Virus record (IMG/VR): IMGVR_UViG_3300031972_001909
Span: 1 to 31,823 of that record
Reading direction: 5' to 3' (one strand)
Length of the DNA stretch: 31,823 bases
From: a virus
Shown here piece by piece: positions 30,061-31,823 of this stretch; the stretch's first letter is position 1; every line of letters starts with the position of its first letter. The translations under genes were made by a program, and so were the position numbers. Under the pieces are notes generated by a model. The model did no database searches. It saw nothing but the letters and a program-made list of their open reading frames with translations, and had not been told where the DNA came from.

Positions 30061-30651
30061 TTAATCGTTAAAGCGTTCTTCCCATTGTAGGAAGTATTGC
30101 ATTGTAGTCGGGTCGTTTCCTACGATGTCCTCAAACACCAAGAAGAACGAATCGCCCGCAGCAACACCGCTTAAATTACTATCTGCCGAGCCTGTTGTGT
30201 TTGCTCGGTTGTTGTTACCGTCCGTCTTGAACATATCCCCGTTAGGGAACTGATCATCATCGAGGATGGTGAATTGATCGGCACCCGTTAGAAATCCAAC
30301 AGAAACAGTAACCTCGGAAGTAGTTGTCTGAACTTGATTGTTCACACGTCGCACCGTCACTGGCGTTGTGATAGCAGACTCTTGAGTTGTGTAGCTACCA
30401 TCGTTAGGAATAACAAGATACTCTCGCCCACCCTCGGAACCTCTGATAGTTCTATCCATAATGTTTAATGCATTAACGGTGTCGAACTTAAAAGCGATCT
30501 GAGTAGTCGCGGGAATATCCACAAACCGATGGAAGATTTTAAACTGCTCGCCTGCCTCATAGCTCGTTGGTTGAGCGTCTACCTTCACGCGCCCCGTATC
30601 GTCACTCGCTGTCAGTAGATCCCAAAGAAACTGTAGATTGTCGCGTATCAT
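30061..30651 (-). CDS. putative structural protein, 196 aa
   Basis: A 196-residue beta-rich protein (SYEAGEQFKIFHRFVDIPAT, TPVTVRRVNNQVQTTTSEVT, GDSFFLVFEDIVGNDPTTMQ). It lies two genes after the major capsid protein and before the adaptor, so it is likely a virion protein such as a head decoration or minor head protein. No family recognised. It overlaps the upstream gene by 50 bases. Confidence 0.6.
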   Translation of the reverse strand: MIRDNLQFLWDLLTASDDTGRVKVDAQPTSYEAGEQFKIFHRFVDIPATTQIAFKFDTVNALNIMDRTIRGSEGGREYLVIPNDGSYTTQESAITTPVTVRRVNNQVQTTTSEVTVSVGFLTGADQFTILDDDQFPNGDMFKTDGNNNRANTTGSADSNLSGVAAGDSFFLVFEDIVGNDPTTMQYFLQWEERFND

Positions 30652-30799
30652 TTTTAACCGCCTTAGCTTTTCGCTTAGTCTTTAGCGGGTCAATCCAATC
30701 CGCAGGTGCAAATTTAATATCTAGTATTTTGTATCCTTTACCCATTAGCTCTTTCTTGCGCTCTTCACTAATAGGATGCTTCTCATAATATACCGTCAT
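30602..30799 (-). CDS. small hypothetical head-region protein, 65 aa
   Basis: Start at ATG 30799 (MTVYYEKHPISEERKKELMG) with GAGGG upstream; the frame can open at 30829. A basic N-terminal half with FAPADWIDPLKTKRKAKAVK and a polar tail. It follows the capsid terminator and overlaps the 196-residue gene. Function unknown; possibly a head-completion or accessory protein. Confidence 0.6.
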   Translation of the reverse strand: MTVYYEKHPISEERKKELMGKGYKILDIKFAPADWIDPLKTKRKAKAVKNDTRQSTVSLGSTDSE

Positions 30800-30820
30800 A
30801 GCCAAACCCTCAATATAATA

Positions 30821-30840
30821 AAGGGGCAATTAAGCCCCTT
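30821..30840 (-). terminator. terminator or attenuator after major capsid gene
   Basis: AAGGGGC, loop TTAATT, GCCCCTT, then TATTATA on the coding strand. It would reduce read-through from the abundant capsid message into the connector genes. Confidence 0.75.
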
Positions 30841-30861
30841 TTGTGTTTCTCTTAGTAGCGC

Positions 30862-31815
30862 TTACTGATCCGCATCAGCTAAAGTGATAACACCCGCTGT
30901 GTGTTTGATGTCAGTAGCGACTTTAGTCCAGTTTGCACCAGTTGCAAGCTCTGCATCAGAAGGAGATTTGCCGCCCGCTGTCTCGTCCCAAGTGTAACCT
31001 TTAAGACCTAGACCGAACGTGTAATCTACTTGCATTGTAGTCTCAATGCGAGATTGACCGTTGTTAGTCTGGATATTAGAGATAATATCATTTGAGTCGT
31101 GAACAACCGCAGCACCTTCTACTAGAGAAAGAACCTTAGATACGTTCGGAGTACCAGTTTCGTACAATGCAGGCGCATCAGTGACAACAACCATTTTACC
31201 TAGAATGTCTACCACGCGTACATTCTGAGCCTGGAACAACTGAGGCGTGTTAGTCAAGTTAGCACCGACTAGCTTGTGGTACGCTGCGCCAGTCATGATC
31301 TGAGCCGCTAGATCGCCTGAACGATCGCCGAACTTAGCGTGTGCGTTGTTCATTGCAGTGTAAGACAAGCCCGCAGAGCCAGACACGTCGTTAGTGGCAG
31401 TCGTTTGGTTAGAGATAGCAGCAACCAATGCTGCAATAGCAGAGTTAAGCTGGTCTTGCATCAACGCTTCTGCGAAGTTGCGGCTTGCTACTTCAATGCC
31501 TTCTGCTGTTGGCTTGTTCAACCAAGTAAGCTGTGAAGGTTCGTAACGGATAGGGCCGAAACCACCTGCAACTTTAACACTAGAGTGTTTAAGCTGAGAT
31601 AGATCAGTTGCTGTTTCCGTTGCTTGAGCCGCATAACGATCAACACGGCGCTGTGCTGAGTGAATAGCTGCAAAGAATGACTCTTGCAAGAAATCACCGT
31701 CAAAGCCTTCGGTCGTTAAGCGGATTGCGTTGCCTGACGCAGTATTGAATTTGTCAACCATTTGGCCGAGTGTTTCAATAGTCGCAGGCATGATGTATTG
31801 GTTAAATACTTCCAT
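30862..31815 (-). CDS. major capsid protein
   Basis: A 317-residue protein with an HK97-type capsid look: N-terminal MEVFNQYIMPATIETLGQMV, a helical RRVDRYAAQATETATDLSQL, then IEVASRNFAEALMQDQLNSA and beta segments (NVRVVDILGKMVVVTDAPAL, MQVDYTFGLGLKGYTWDET). Length and composition fit a coat protein without a decoration domain. Its start is 8 bases from the window edge, so its promoter and the portal or scaffold genes lie outside. Confidence 0.85.
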   Translation of the reverse strand: MEVFNQYIMPATIETLGQMVDKFNTASGNAIRLTTEGFDGDFLQESFFAAIHSAQRRVDRYAAQATETATDLSQLKHSSVKVAGGFGPIRYEPSQLTWLNKPTAEGIEVASRNFAEALMQDQLNSAIAALVAAISNQTTATNDVSGSAGLSYTAMNNAHAKFGDRSGDLAAQIMTGAAYHKLVGANLTNTPQLFQAQNVRVVDILGKMVVVTDAPALYETGTPNVSKVLSLVEGAAVVHDSNDIISNIQTNNGQSRIETTMQVDYTFGLGLKGYTWDETAGGKSPSDAELATGANWTKVATDIKHTAGVITLADADQ

Positions 31816-31823
31816 TTGAGATA

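Noticed and set aside
1-31823. CRISPR arrays and tRNA genes
   Set aside because: No regularly spaced repeat-spacer series and no cloverleaf with tRNA-conserved bases were seen on either strand.

Overview
The window is a stretch of a tailed double-stranded DNA phage (or prophage) genome with siphovirus morphology. It carries terminase, major capsid, head-tail connectors, a major tail tube protein, a frameshifted tail assembly chaperone, a 1084-residue tape measure and tail tip/fibre genes. No integrase, portal or DNA polymerase gene was recognised. AT-leaning composition, Shine-Dalgarno starts and protein families (Prim-Pol/helicase, Sak4-like ATPase, Gp157, DUF669-type ssDNA-binding protein, VRR-NUC, DUF3310, dUTPase) suggest a gammaproteobacterial, possibly marine, host. 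That host guess is inference.

Layout. 1-1586: rightward cassette of small proteins ending in a possible mini ADP-ribosyltransferase and a bidirectional terminator. 1589-5786: leftward block with terminase large and small subunits, small unknown proteins, three consecutive membrane proteins and a lipoprotein, tightly coupled by ATGA/TAATG overlaps. 5787-6224: AT-rich gene-free spacer with short direct repeats. 6225-9383: leftward Prim-Pol/helicase, HNH endonuclease and a small putative regulator. 9384-9520: back-to-back divergent promoters. 9521-15886: rightward DNA metabolism operon (ATPase, Gp157, SSB, PD-(D/E)XK nuclease, SF2 helicase, VRR-NUC, DUF3310, dUTPase).

15887-16507 has no credible gene but folds on paper into a chain of long, mutually compatible helices (18 bp, about 24 bp and 18 bp, plus smaller hairpins) behind a promoter-like sequence. 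It is my strongest candidate for something new: a roughly 500-nt ornate structured RNA. 16508-17248: small basic protein, membrane protein and holin-like protein. 17245-31815: leftward structural module, read from capsid (31815) down to fibres and a DUF5675 protein.

The structural module is interrupted by opposite-strand cassettes at 24261-24827 (HNH-AP2 endonuclease), 26330-26812 (unknown) and 28127-29597 (six small genes). If the genome is circular or permuted, the cassette at 1-1555 would be a fourth, lying between terminase and the unseen portal. Some cassettes are bounded by hairpins with a recurring GGGGC stem or by overlapping convergent stop codons. The rightward operon likely prepares and recombines DNA, while the leftward genes package it and build the particle.
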